Source: Dialister sp.
Lineage (GTDB): Bacteria; Bacillota; Negativicutes; Veillonellales; Dialisteraceae
Assembly (NCBI GenBank): GCA_022722495.1
Contig: JAIJLI010000009.1
Span: 1 to 27,797, forward strand
Length of the DNA stretch: 27,797 bases
Reading direction: 5' to 3'
In this document: in pieces, positions 1-10,100 of the stretch
Numbering within the stretch: the first letter of the stretch is position 1
Layout of the letters: each line of letters opens with the position of its first letter
Position numbers and translations under genes: made by a program
Notes under the pieces: generated by a model
Told to the model about the DNA's origin: nothing
What the model saw: only the letters and a program-made list of their open reading frames with translations
The model's database searches: none

Positions 1-99
1 GGCAGTTGGAAATGGGCAGGCTTCGCCGCCGGCTACACCACGCTCTTGGCATGGGTAGTATCGGCTCTCGTCTTCCAAATAGGAAGTTTGTTCCTGTAA
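1..99 (+). CDS. feoB: C-terminal end of FeoB-like ferrous iron transporter (partial)
   Basis: The first 99 bases are one open frame that runs in from outside the window and stops with TAA. It encodes 32 residues ending ...SALVFQIGSLFL. The Trp/Ala/Gly-rich helix followed by a hydrophobic last helix ending FQIG-x-LF resembles the C-terminus of Bacteroidota FeoB, the inner-membrane GTPase-coupled Fe(II) permease. Only the tail is visible, so no GTPase motif can be checked. The call rests on resemblance of a short membrane segment; another polytopic permease is possible. The gene is unrelated to the sugar genes that follow and converges on them. Confidence 0.6.
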   Translation, partial: GSWKWAGFAAGYTTLLAWVVSALVFQIGSLFL

Positions 100-128
100 A
101 AAGGATACAACGATAAAAAGTAAATTCT

Positions 129-168
129 CCCGAAGAAAGAGAGTGTTCTCTTTCTTCGGGGGATTTTT
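129..168. terminator. Intrinsic terminator shared by two convergent genes
   Basis: A perfect 14-bp stem (129-142 with 147-160, arm CCCGAAGAAAGAGA) closes a 4-base loop GTGT. It is followed on the + strand by GGATTTTTTAGTTTTT. It lies 29 bases after the feoB-like stop and just past the stop of the convergent GH115 gene. It should end the + strand transcript and probably also the PUL operon read from the other strand. Confidence 0.85.
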
Positions 169-2483
169 TAGTTTTTCAAAATGTATATCTGATCTAGAAT
201 TTCTCCTTCATCAAGAGGCAAAAAAGTCAATTGATGCCTCTTTTTGTTTCCAATCGGTAATACGACCCTTCGTATAGAATGATTCCATAGAACATTCTCT
301 TTCCACTCTTCACTTCTCCCTTGAGTAGCATAATCTATAATATGTGTAGTTTGTTTATCTAATGAAATTTGGAATCTAAGCTGATTTCCCGACAGTGGAT
401 GAGTTGGAATCATTCGAATTTCTACGACAACAGAATCCATTGCATCGCACTCAAAATCAAATCTGACCTTTTTCCCCTTTTTAGTCTTGATAGCCTTTTC
501 TTCATATCCTAATCCTTCACAAGATTCAAAAGAACCTTGTTTACTATCTGCACCCGAAAAGCAAGCTATATATTGCGGTTCTTTGCATAACGCTTCTTTA
601 GAAGAGCTTCTTTCCACAGGTTCAAAGACGGGAAGCCTTCGAGGTTGAAAATCCATCATTCTGTGCCATTTTCCTTGATTATAGAACCCTGTATTATAAC
701 GCCGAGTTAGTGCAGAAATACTATCGAAAGCTGCATCACTTTTCTCCCAAGAACAAAGTCCATGTCGAGCTTGCTGGGCGAAAAGCATTTTCTTATTCAT
801 CTCAGCAGCAGCCTGTACAGGATATTTGACCAATTGGAAATAGGTGTCTTTTTGGTCATTCGGAATCTTTCTAAAGATTTCCTCCACATTTTTCTCTATA
901 GTTCCATACTCTGCAAGGCGTTTTTGGATTTTCTCTAAACTCCACGGCATATCACGTACAATACGATAGTAATTAGTGTGATACTCTTCTTCACGAGTAT
1001 TGCCCATAAATTCTGGCTTCCGAATAAAAGCCAACCTATAACTCTCCCTCATGATTGGAGACAACTCTTTGCCTATGTTATCACCAAACTCACGACAAAG
1101 GAAATCTGTGAGATGCCCTTTTACTCCTTGTTTTCTTACACGATCCAGATTCCAAGCCATATCCAAAAACATTTCTGTTTGGTATTCAGCAGGCTTAAGG
1201 TCTCCAACATTCAATATCCACATTTTCTGTATGCCATTTTCGTAAGCAGAAGACATCTGCTGAAACATAAGAGCTGGTGAAAAAGTACCAAGCCATAGAT
1301 AGTCATGAGGACGCCCCCAGTAACTAACATGGTAATAAATACCATTTCCTCCCTTGCGTGAACGTTCTTCCACTGTAGGCATGTGACGTATATAGCCATA
1401 GTTATCGTCACACCACATGAGACAAACATCCTCAGGAACATGAAGCCCTGATCGATAAACATCCAACACCTCTTTATAAGGAATAAACACTTGCGGAATT
1501 TTTGTCACATCACTATTCACATATTGGGCAAGCAGTTGACGCTGGTCCTTAAATACTCTTTCCAGAACTTGTCTCTGCTCATCAAGCGTCTTTGCACCGT
1601 TCATAGCTCCGTCATGCACACCACGCATACCAATCGTATAAAGTATCGGTTGATGAGCCACATCCTTTACTCGATTTTCCCAAAAACGATAAACATTGCT
1701 ATCATTATGTACATAGTCATATTCCCCGACGCCTCTACTTTTCCATTCTCCGTTGGCATTACATGCCATGGGTTCACAGTGCGAACTTCCTATATAAATG
1801 CCATATTGTTCCGCAACATCCCGATTTCCATTAGTAAGAAAAAAGGGAACAGTACATGCATGCATGGCAGGCCAGAATGCATTAGCACGCAGTCGGAGCA
1901 GCAACTCGAATATGCGAGAATTTGTCTTGGGACCAATACGGCCAAGTTTATGCCAAGGCTCGTAGTTTAGGCTCGACCATTGAGTCATTCCCCAATCTTC
2001 ATCATTGATAAAGATGCCACGGTATTCCACTGAAGGAGATTGCTCATCCGTATAGCCATCCGTCAAAGTTAAAAAAGACTTTTTCTGGGGCCTTGCATCA
2101 GCCCACCATTTCCAAGGAGAAACCCCTAACAAACGTGAGATTTCCAACAGGCCATAAGCCAAGCCATGATTATCACTTCCTGTCACAATGATTTTTCCAT
2201 CTTTTGCAACAATCTTAAAAGCTTCCTTCTTACCTTTCAGAAGCTTGCTGTCAATATGCAATAATATATCACCAGTTTTGGGAGTGACCACAACTGAAGA
2301 CTCCAATACATCCTTGCAATCCTCAGCAAACATACGGATAGCTGATTTGACAACAGGTTCCACGGTAGAAGTGTCACACTGAATATTAATACTCTTACCT
2401 GCATAGATACAGAAATCCTTGGCATTCATTTCAATGCTTCCAATCAATAGCAACACTATCCAAAAACTTTTTTTGAAACTCAT
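168..2483 (-). CDS. GH115 family alpha-glucuronidase, secreted
   Basis: This encodes 771 residues when started at the ATG at 2483, which gives the signal peptide MSFKKSFWIVLLLIGS...; an in-frame start at 2582 would add 33 residues, overlap the upstream gene and bury the signal peptide. The family signature is clear: GRIGPKTNSR near residue 181, then LRANAFWPAMHACTVPFF, MRGVHDGAM, and WCDDNYGYIRH with D359-D360. A C-terminal beta-sandwich domain follows from about residue 620. GH115 enzymes remove alpha-1,2-linked (4-O-methyl-)glucuronic acid from xylan, including internal xyloses. There is no lipobox, so periplasmic location is likely. It is the last gene of the susC operon, 19 bases after the GH43 stop. 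Its length is close to the family norm and nothing looks truncated. The family is confident; the natural substrate is inferred. Confidence 0.92.
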   Translation of the reverse strand: MSFKKSFWIVLLLIGSIEMNAKDFCIYAGKSINIQCDTSTVEPVVKSAIRMFAEDCKDVLESSVVVTPKTGDILLHIDSKLLKGKKEAFKIVAKDGKIIVTGSDNHGLAYGLLEISRLLGVSPWKWWADARPQKKSFLTLTDGYTDEQSPSVEYRGIFINDEDWGMTQWSSLNYEPWHKLGRIGPKTNSRIFELLLRLRANAFWPAMHACTVPFFLTNGNRDVAEQYGIYIGSSHCEPMACNANGEWKSRGVGEYDYVHNDSNVYRFWENRVKDVAHQPILYTIGMRGVHDGAMNGAKTLDEQRQVLERVFKDQRQLLAQYVNSDVTKIPQVFIPYKEVLDVYRSGLHVPEDVCLMWCDDNYGYIRHMPTVEERSRKGGNGIYYHVSYWGRPHDYLWLGTFSPALMFQQMSSAYENGIQKMWILNVGDLKPAEYQTEMFLDMAWNLDRVRKQGVKGHLTDFLCREFGDNIGKELSPIMRESYRLAFIRKPEFMGNTREEEYHTNYYRIVRDMPWSLEKIQKRLAEYGTIEKNVEEIFRKIPNDQKDTYFQLVKYPVQAAAEMNKKMLFAQQARHGLCSWEKSDAAFDSISALTRRYNTGFYNQGKWHRMMDFQPRRLPVFEPVERSSSKEALCKEPQYIACFSGADSKQGSFESCEGLGYEEKAIKTKKGKKVRFDFECDAMDSVVVEIRMIPTHPLSGNQLRFQISLDKQTTHIIDYATQGRSEEWKENVLWNHSIRRVVLPIGNKKRHQLTFLPLDEGEILDQIYILKN

Positions 2484-2502
2484 GAGTAAAATCTTTTTAT
2501 TA

Positions 2503-5370
2503 TTAATAAACATTGTCATTTGGCAGTTTTTTATACTGGAAACAAGAAACAGAAACCTTTCCCTTTCCACTACAATACACACCAGGAAGAAGACTCAAGA
2601 AAGCTGACAGTGTATTATGGTTATAGCCAGAAACTTCTAAGCCCCACTGCATTTGATACCATTCCTTGCCATCCCTACTCATATAGCCTGTAACCACCTG
2701 ATCTTCAAATCGCAGCTTAAGCCAAAAGTCTTTACCCAAGCGATTATGGCCTTTGTCCCTGCGCTGCCCTCTACGCCAACAAGTTACTTTATTCTTATCA
2801 CATCCTAATCCTACAAAGAAATATTCATTGTAATAAAGGACCAAGCCTGCCTCAGCATTACCCTCTATCTCGAACTTGGCACTCATCTCGTAGTTTACGT
2901 CTGGAGCCACAAACATCAGTGGTGAGGCAGAAGCAGGATTATCGCCTTTCCCTTCAATGGTAATTGCCTTGGCTTTTATTTTGAAACGATTGGCTTGGAT
3001 GCCTTTCCATCCCTTCCACTCCTTGCCTATTCTGAAATCAGAAAGAGATTTTGCAAAATCATACTCGCCAGTTATCTTTTCTCCACCTATTTTGCTAGAG
3101 ATTTTCTTTTCTCTCTTTTGATTTTCTTCGATGACAGGCTTTGCCAAAGGATGCACTACTTCTGCACCTGTTGGTGCTTTCAACCATCCATCAGAAGTAA
3201 TCTCAATAGGCTCCAACAAGGTTTGGCGACCTTGGTTCAATCTATCCTTGTTGTAAGCATGATACACAGCCCACCACTTGCCATCAGGCGTATCAATCAA
3301 TGAGGCATGCCCTTTTGACCACCATTTTTCCACATTACAATAAGTATGAATCAATGGATTGATGGGACTATTCTCCCAAGGACCATCCACACTTTTGGAA
3401 CGAGCAACGATAGCCATGTGGGTAGTAGCTGGCCCAGCAGTACCTCCTTCTGCATTCAAGAAGTAATAGTAATCGCCTATTTTCTTGACTTTTGGTCCTT
3501 CCAAGGCCTTTCCTTCCACTGTCCAATCAGGAGGAATCTGCCAACCATCATACACTTTTTCCATTTTACCAATCGTAGAAAGTCCATCATCCGACAAGCG
3601 TATGCGATGTCCTCCGCTCATAAAGAGCCAACGAACATTTTTCCCTTCGTCATAAACATGGCTAGGATCTATCCAATTTCCAACTTTCAAATCCACAGGG
3701 TCGCTCCAAGGACCATATGGAGACTTGGAAGTAACCACATAATTATAAAAATCATCATTCCCCTTGCTAACCGTAAAATAGATATAATATTTGCCATTAT
3801 GCTTGCAAATATCCGGTGCCCATACCGAACCTAAGTTTTTCCTCAAGGCATAGCTTATCGGCTCCCAATTCACCAAATCATTAGAATGATAAACGGTCAA
3901 TCCTGGGAGATATTCAAAAGAAGAATGGGTCATATAATAATCATTTCCATCTCTTACGATAGTTGGGTCGGGATGATCGCCTCCCAAGATGGGATTCGTG
4001 AAAACTTGCTCAGCATTCTTTCCAAAGACATAAGCCATACTGGCATTTATGAAGTTATCATCCGAACCATACAAGCTCTTTCGCTTATCCGACCAGTTAG
4101 GTCTTTCGCCCGTCACCTTTATCTCCAAGGTATATTGTCCATAAGAGAGCTTTGGAGTTATAACCCGAATGCCCTCTTGTGGCACCTTACTATAGAAATC
4201 TATCAAAGAAGAATAGACGGTATCCTTCTTATGATTCAATACAGAAACCAAGGAATAGCCACCATGGGCATCCGTTCTGCCGACTACTGCCACATGCGTA
4301 CCAACGAAATCCAGGCTTACAGACTTACCCGCCTGATTACTATTCAAAAGAAACGGTTTCTTATAGATGGCTTGGTTCAATATATCCTCCGATTTCATCT
4401 TCTGTATATTCCAAGACTGCCAATAAGCAGGAATGGAGAGTTTATCGCCTGCTACTTGCAACGGCATCCACACGTATGTGGCGGCAGAAGCCTGATGAGG
4501 ATAAGACCATCTATCGCCCATATACATAGGGGTGCCGTCTGGAAGCATCAAAACAAAAGAACTTTGGGAATTCCATGTCAAAGTTCCTTCTGGGCAGAAT
4601 ACACCTTGCTTCTTCCAAGGTCCAGCAATGTTCGTTGCAGTGAAATAATAATTGTCATTACGCTCCCAACTGGTCAAGTTGGAAGTCAAGAGATAATACA
4701 TTCCATTTTTCTTAAACATGGCAGGCGATTCTCCCATGCCCTTTACATTGGCTATCATCGTATCCACACTGAGATAATCATCACTCAAACGATAAATCGG
4801 TCCGTGATGGGTAAGAAGATAGCCTTTGCCATCCTCATCCTGAAAAACGCCCATGTCCCATCGTTTGATGGGTTGTCCTTTATATTGAAGTGTTCCTCTC
4901 AGTTGATAATCACCATTGATGGTCTTGCAAGTAGCGATGCCGATATGCGGATCCATATATTTCAAGTCATCAGCGTGCATCAGCATGACATACATTCCGG
5001 TTTTAGGACAACGCATCACCTTCACTCGCTCACCCACTCTGTTAGACCCCAAGATGCCATCTTTCTGCACAGGAAGTACCACTCTTTCAAAGTGCCAGTT
5101 TACTAAATCCTCGGAAGAATAACATCCAAATCCAGGGAAGGCATTGGAGGTATCGCTCTTATATTCGCCAAAAAGCCAATATTTTCCATTGTCTCGGATG
5201 ATGCCAGCTCCATGGGCATTCACCGGTTGATGATTTTGGTCATACCAAGGCACACCATTCACAATGAGCGAAGTTTGTTCTTGTGCCAATATGCTCGAAA
5301 AAAAGGAACAAATCCATAAACATAAAAGCATGCAAGCTATTTTATCAAAAATTTTATTCATATTATCCAT
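2503..5370 (-). CDS. Two-module GH43 enzyme (GH43-like N-terminal module plus canonical GH43 module)
   Basis: This 955-residue protein has a signal peptide (hydrophobic stretch ACMLLCLWICSFF, then AQEQ). Residues about 30-330 form a first five-bladed-propeller module (NAHGAGIIRDNGKYWLFGEY, D172 in WDMGVFQDEDG, E214 in GESPAMF, GDRW). It resembles the galactan beta-1,3-galactosidase-like side of GH43. Residues about 330-450 look like a linking beta-domain. A second, canonical GH43 module starts with HPDP (base D468), continues with WIDPSH (D568) and has the general acid in LEGP (E624); a C-terminal beta-sandwich runs to the end. The second module resembles arabinofuranosidases and xylosidases. 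The gene sits between susD and GH115 in one operon. The ATG four codons later (MNKIF) is an alternative start. Linkage specificity of either module cannot be read from sequence. Confidence 0.9.
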   Translation of the reverse strand: MDNMNKIFDKIACMLLCLWICSFFSSILAQEQTSLIVNGVPWYDQNHQPVNAHGAGIIRDNGKYWLFGEYKSDTSNAFPGFGCYSSEDLVNWHFERVVLPVQKDGILGSNRVGERVKVMRCPKTGMYVMLMHADDLKYMDPHIGIATCKTINGDYQLRGTLQYKGQPIKRWDMGVFQDEDGKGYLLTHHGPIYRLSDDYLSVDTMIANVKGMGESPAMFKKNGMYYLLTSNLTSWERNDNYYFTATNIAGPWKKQGVFCPEGTLTWNSQSSFVLMLPDGTPMYMGDRWSYPHQASAATYVWMPLQVAGDKLSIPAYWQSWNIQKMKSEDILNQAIYKKPFLLNSNQAGKSVSLDFVGTHVAVVGRTDAHGGYSLVSVLNHKKDTVYSSLIDFYSKVPQEGIRVITPKLSYGQYTLEIKVTGERPNWSDKRKSLYGSDDNFINASMAYVFGKNAEQVFTNPILGGDHPDPTIVRDGNDYYMTHSSFEYLPGLTVYHSNDLVNWEPISYALRKNLGSVWAPDICKHNGKYYIYFTVSKGNDDFYNYVVTSKSPYGPWSDPVDLKVGNWIDPSHVYDEGKNVRWLFMSGGHRIRLSDDGLSTIGKMEKVYDGWQIPPDWTVEGKALEGPKVKKIGDYYYFLNAEGGTAGPATTHMAIVARSKSVDGPWENSPINPLIHTYCNVEKWWSKGHASLIDTPDGKWWAVYHAYNKDRLNQGRQTLLEPIEITSDGWLKAPTGAEVVHPLAKPVIEENQKREKKISSKIGGEKITGEYDFAKSLSDFRIGKEWKGWKGIQANRFKIKAKAITIEGKGDNPASASPLMFVAPDVNYEMSAKFEIEGNAEAGLVLYYNEYFFVGLGCDKNKVTCWRRGQRRDKGHNRLGKDFWLKLRFEDQVVTGYMSRDGKEWYQMQWGLEVSGYNHNTLSAFLSLLPGVYCSGKGKVSVSCFQYKKLPNDNVY

Positions 5371-5397
5371 ACGATAAGTTACTAAAAAATAAGGAGA

Positions 5398-5423
5398 GGG
5401 AACAAGAATACTATCTTGCTCCC
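5398..5423 (-). terminator. Intergenic hairpin between susD and GH43, possible attenuator
   Basis: On the minus strand a 10-bp stem (GGGAGCAAGA with TCTTGTTCCC, one G-U pair, 6-base loop) starts 26 bases after the susD stop. It is followed after a few bases by TTATTTTTT. The T-run is offset from the stem, so it may act as a partial terminator or mRNA-stability element and let SusC/SusD be made in excess of the enzymes. A strict terminator is less likely because GH43 has no visible promoter of its own in the 78-base gap. Confidence 0.5.
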
Positions 5424-5448
5424 TTACAAACCCAAAAACAATTACAAA

Positions 5449-7146
5449 CTAATACCCGGTATTCTGTTTAAAATTCCCTGTGGTCTGGTCGATTACAGAC
5501 TGAGGAATCGGACGGACCACAATATGCTCATCCATTTTATTTATCTTGGCAGCAAGATTGTTATACTTCAATGTACGCTCTATCAACTTGCCAGTGCGTT
5601 TTAAGTCCATCCAACGGTTATACTCACCAGCCATCTCGCGAGCACGTTCATCCAAGATAAAGTCGATGTTCACATCAGAAGCCTCAATGTCCATATCCTT
5701 CACATGTCCTTCCAAGGCTGCACGCTCACGAACTTTATTGATGCGGTCGGCTGCCTTTTGGCTATCCCCCAGTTTATAATAAGCCTCGGAAGCTAAGAGA
5801 TAAGTATCTGCCAAACGGAAGAGGAAGATGTCCTTGGTGCTAGTATAAGAAGTGTTATTAGAAGGATAAGAAGAATTTGGATCATAGAACTTCCATATCA
5901 TCGGACACATACCAGAACCACCTACATGCTCAATATCTTGCTTCCATCTATCCTTTGTAACAATGATGGCATTAGGATGCTGAGCCATGAATGCCAAGGA
6001 ATCCTGCTGGGTAAAAGGCTGGTCATATTTTGGGAAATACAAACGTAAGTCGCCTTCCTTCAAGCCAATGTTAGCATCTGCTCGTGTGGCATAAAACTCA
6101 CTCTTGAAGGTTGCATCATAACGGCTATCAACAGAAGTATCATAAAGTGAATACAAGAACTGGGTTGGCATGAACTGATTTTTCTTCCAGCCATACTTTA
6201 AGTTACCTTGTTCAAAGCCAGACACCACTTTTGTCCACAATTCAAATCCATAGAGATTCTGTTGTCCATTACCACCATATTGGCTACCCAAAGAAGAGCC
6301 ATCATATTGCACAGAGAAGATGATTTCACTGTTTTTTTCATTACCTGTAGCAAATACATCAGTGAATGTTGGCTGCAAAGCATACTGTCCACCATTGATG
6401 ACCTCATCTGCCAAAGTTGCAGCACGAGAGAAATCATTTGACTCTGCATATGACTTGTAACCACGGGTAAGATAAACCAATGCCATCAAATGCTTGGCAG
6501 CCCCCTGCGTGGCACGTCCATACTCATCTTGCTTGGCAGGCAACACCCCAACAATGTCGTTCAATTCACTCAAGATAAAGGAATAAACTTCCTTCTCTGG
6601 AGTACGTGAAAATTCGGTTATAGGAGAATTAATCTCGTCTGTAACAATCGCCACATCTCCAAACTGCTCCACCAACAGATAGTAATAATAAGCACGCAAG
6701 AAACGAACTTCCGCCAAACGTTGCTTAACCGCATTCTCAGACATACCAGCCACAGAAGTCGACTTATTGATGGCAGTATTGCATACTTGAATGCCATAGT
6801 AAGCATTCGTATAAAAATCGCTTACATAACTATTTTGGGCATCCAGCGTAGCATATTCATTCAGTTCGCTGCTATATACGTCACGATTGCCATAGCTACC
6901 GCTAACCAGCTCACTCTCTCCACGGGTATAGATATCCACACCCAAGTTGAACAACCAAGGTTCATTCTTCCAGATAGAGCGCAAGGTAGCATAAGAAGCA
7001 TTAACTAAGCTCTCATAGCCTTCCTTCTCTTGGAAATATTGCTCTGAATTGACATTACTTAGGTTTTCCTCATCGAGGAATCCGTCGCAAGAAGTCATTC
7101 CCAGTACCAAACAAGCACCGACGATATATATATTAATCTTTTTCAT
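5449..7146 (-). CDS. susD: SusD/RagB-like glycan-binding outer-membrane lipoprotein
   Basis: The start at 7146 gives MKKINIYIVGACLVLGMTSC, a lipoprotein signal with the acylated Cys at residue 20; a longer frame to 7236 would bury this signal and overlap susC. The mature N-terminus DGFLDEENLSNVNSEQYF is typical of SusD. The helical TPR-like core (QRLAEVRFLRAYYYYLLVEQFGDV) and the C-terminal pattern RINKVRERA...ILDERAREMAGEYNRWMDLKRTG are strong family marks. The 565-residue length is normal. SusD caps the SusC barrel on the cell surface and helps capture oligosaccharide. It lies 14 bases after susC and is clearly co-transcribed. The ligand is not predictable from sequence; the downstream GH43/GH115 suggest a decorated xylan or similar glycan. 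Confidence 0.97.
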   Translation of the reverse strand: MKKINIYIVGACLVLGMTSCDGFLDEENLSNVNSEQYFQEKEGYESLVNASYATLRSIWKNEPWLFNLGVDIYTRGESELVSGSYGNRDVYSSELNEYATLDAQNSYVSDFYTNAYYGIQVCNTAINKSTSVAGMSENAVKQRLAEVRFLRAYYYYLLVEQFGDVAIVTDEINSPITEFSRTPEKEVYSFILSELNDIVGVLPAKQDEYGRATQGAAKHLMALVYLTRGYKSYAESNDFSRAATLADEVINGGQYALQPTFTDVFATGNEKNSEIIFSVQYDGSSLGSQYGGNGQQNLYGFELWTKVVSGFEQGNLKYGWKKNQFMPTQFLYSLYDTSVDSRYDATFKSEFYATRADANIGLKEGDLRLYFPKYDQPFTQQDSLAFMAQHPNAIIVTKDRWKQDIEHVGGSGMCPMIWKFYDPNSSYPSNNTSYTSTKDIFLFRLADTYLLASEAYYKLGDSQKAADRINKVRERAALEGHVKDMDIEASDVNIDFILDERAREMAGEYNRWMDLKRTGKLIERTLKYNNLAAKINKMDEHIVVRPIPQSVIDQTTGNFKQNTGY

Positions 7147-7160
7147 AATGAGTCTTCTAT

Positions 7161-10100
7161 TTAAAATTCTACTTTTGCACCAATCAGATAAGTGGTGTAT
7201 CCTGTGGCTGTGCCCCAAGTATTTTGGGTAGCCCACTCTGGGTCAAATCCTTTATAAGAGGTAAAGGTAAATGGGTTATTGGTGGTGACATACAAGCGAG
7301 CATGCTTGACATTGATCTTCTCCAACCAAGACTTTGGCAAATTATAGCCTAAAGTGATGCTACCCACTCTCACGAAAGAAACATCCACATAGCGCATGGC
7401 ATCGTAATACTTGCCCTTATTGCCTGGTTGCGGATATTTATTGGATGGATTTTCTTTTGTCCAATAGTTTACATTCACCTGCTTGTAGTTGCCTTCGTAT
7501 GTCATGTAAGCCGACATAAAGGCATCTTGCAACTGAGCACCCTGCTGCGTATAGAGATACACAGAGAAGTCAAAGTTCTTGTAAGTAAATGTATTGGTGA
7601 TACTTCCTATCCACTTTGGAGAACGCTGGCCGATGACTTGCTTGTCATCAGAGTTGATGATACCATTGTCATCCAAATCTTTCACCTTCACCTGACCAGG
7701 AGTCTGACCATATTTCTTTGCCAACTCAGCTTCGTCCGTTTGCCAGATTCCATCAAATACATAATCGTAGTTCACATCCAGAGGCTTACCAATAAACCAC
7801 TTGTTGGCCACATCGTCTTGCTTTCCATTATAGAGTTCTACGATTTTGTTCGTATTCTTAGAGAAAGTGATGTTGGTTTCCCATCCAAAATCCTTGCCTT
7901 GGATATTCACCGTGTTCAAGCCGATTTCAACACCATGGTTTCTTACCCATCCGATATTATCCCAAACAGACGACCAACCTGTGGTCTTAGGGATATTTCT
8001 CTTCATAATCAAGTCTTTGGCATCACGCTGATAAACATCAATGGCACCGTTGATACGATTGTTGAAAAAACCGAAATCCAGACCCACGTTGATTTCATGC
8101 GTCTTCTCCCATGACAAGTTTTTATTGGCAAGTCCATTCTTGTAATAAGCCGAGATCACATTGCCACCATAATCATAGTTCAATCGAGAGATACCCGACT
8201 GGGTGCCATAGATAGATACGGCATCATTACCCGTAACACCATAGCTAAGACGCAACTTCAGATTGCTGATAGCAGGAGCGCTCTTCATGAAATCTTCCTC
8301 TGTGATACGCCAAGCAAGAGCGGCAGAAGGGAAGAACGACCACTTATTGCCATCAGCCAAGCGAGATGAACCATCATAACGACCAGAAACTGTCAAGAGA
8401 TAGCGATCATTGAAAGAATACTGTACTCTTGCCAAGAAGGAGGCCAAAGTGCGCTTTTGATAATTGGTAGAAGAAGTCATCTGATTGCTCAAACCTGCAG
8501 CACCCAAGTTATACCAATAGCTGTTGAAAGGGAAATCCTTGGCAGCTTGATTGGAATATTCCCATTGCTCCATCTGGATACTCTGTACAAAGCTTGCGTT
8601 CAGGTGATGCTTATCCAACTGCTTGTCGTAAGTAATCTGGTTATCCCATACATACGACCAATAATTGGTTTGATCGTATTTTGCCGTCACTCCAGCAGCC
8701 TTGCCTGTTGAATTCTTGGCATTCTTTCCCACAACCTCACCATATCTCTTATAAAGGAACTGAGGCGCAAACTGGCTCTTGAGCGTCAAGTCCTTGATTG
8801 GTTTATATTGCAAATAGACATTTCCAAAGATTCTATATCTCTTGGTTTCACGATGCTCGCCATCAGCAGTGCTTTCCAACAAAGGATTGGTGGTTCCATC
8901 ATTACGGAACACATGATATGCCAGATAGCCCTCTTCATCGTATGGATATGCCACTTGAGGAAGACGATAGGCTGAGCGAAGCGTCTCGTAGCTTCCAGCA
9001 TTTTGCTTACTATAAGTGAAATAGAGACTGCCACCCATCTCCCAAGACTTCAAGAACTTGCGATTTACATTCAAATGGAGATTGTAACGATTGAAATCTT
9101 GGTCGCGTATTGTTCCTTCCTCATGCAACTGACCGATACCCAAGGAGAACGTTCCCTTGGCATCACCACCTGAGGCTGTGATGGTATTGCTATATTGCTG
9201 ACCGGTGCGCATGGTCAAGTCAATCCAGTCGGTATAGTCCTTGTTATCGATTCTCTCCCACTCCTCTGGGGTAAAGAACTCTGCATTGGTACGATCGGTG
9301 CTGCGACCGAGATTCTTAAACAATTCGGTACGGAACTTGACATACTCGTCTCCATTCATCATATCAGGCAGATGACTAGCCACACGAGCACCATAGTAGC
9401 CATCATAATTGATACTGAAATGACCTTCCTTACCACGTTTGGTCGTAACGATAACAACACCATTGGCACCACGGGAACCATAAATCGCTGTAGCAGAAGC
9501 ATCCTTGAGTACATCAATCTTTTCTATGTCAGTAGGGTTCAAGTCGCGGGCATCTGATGAAGTAGGAATACCATCTATCACCCAAAGAGGTTCGTTGCTA
9601 TTGTTGATGGAACTCTTACCACGCACAACAATACTATAGCTACCACCAGGACGAGCCGCATTTCTTGTAATATTGACACCCGAGATTCTACCTTGCATTG
9701 CATCTACAGCATTGGTTTGAGAGGCAGATGTAATACTAGAGGCATCCAAAGAAGAAACTGATCCTGTAACGTCACTGCGCTTCACAGAACCATAACCAAC
9801 TACTACCACCTCGTCAATGGTCTTGGAATCTTCTCTAAGCACAATGTCCAAAGGTTTATTAGAATTTACCGTTACCTTCTGAGGAAGATAACCCACATAA
9901 GATATTTCCAAAACACCCTTAGGCGCCATATCCAAGAAGAAATTGCCATCTAAGTCTGTAATGGTACCATTACTCGTACCTGCAATTTTGATAGTGGCTC
10001 CTATAATAGGTTCCCCATTGGAGTCCACTACCTTTCCTGTGATTTTTTGACTTTGTTGCATGATATTCATTGCCACCTCACCTTTACCATATAGATAATT

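Noticed and set aside
2484..2582. An N-terminal extension of GH115 up to 2582
   Set aside because: It would overlap the GH43 coding end by about 80 bases and place 33 residues before a normal signal peptide.
7147..7236. An N-terminal extension of the SusD frame up to 7236
   Set aside because: It overlaps the end of susC and hides the lipoprotein signal; the ATG at 7146 is the better start.
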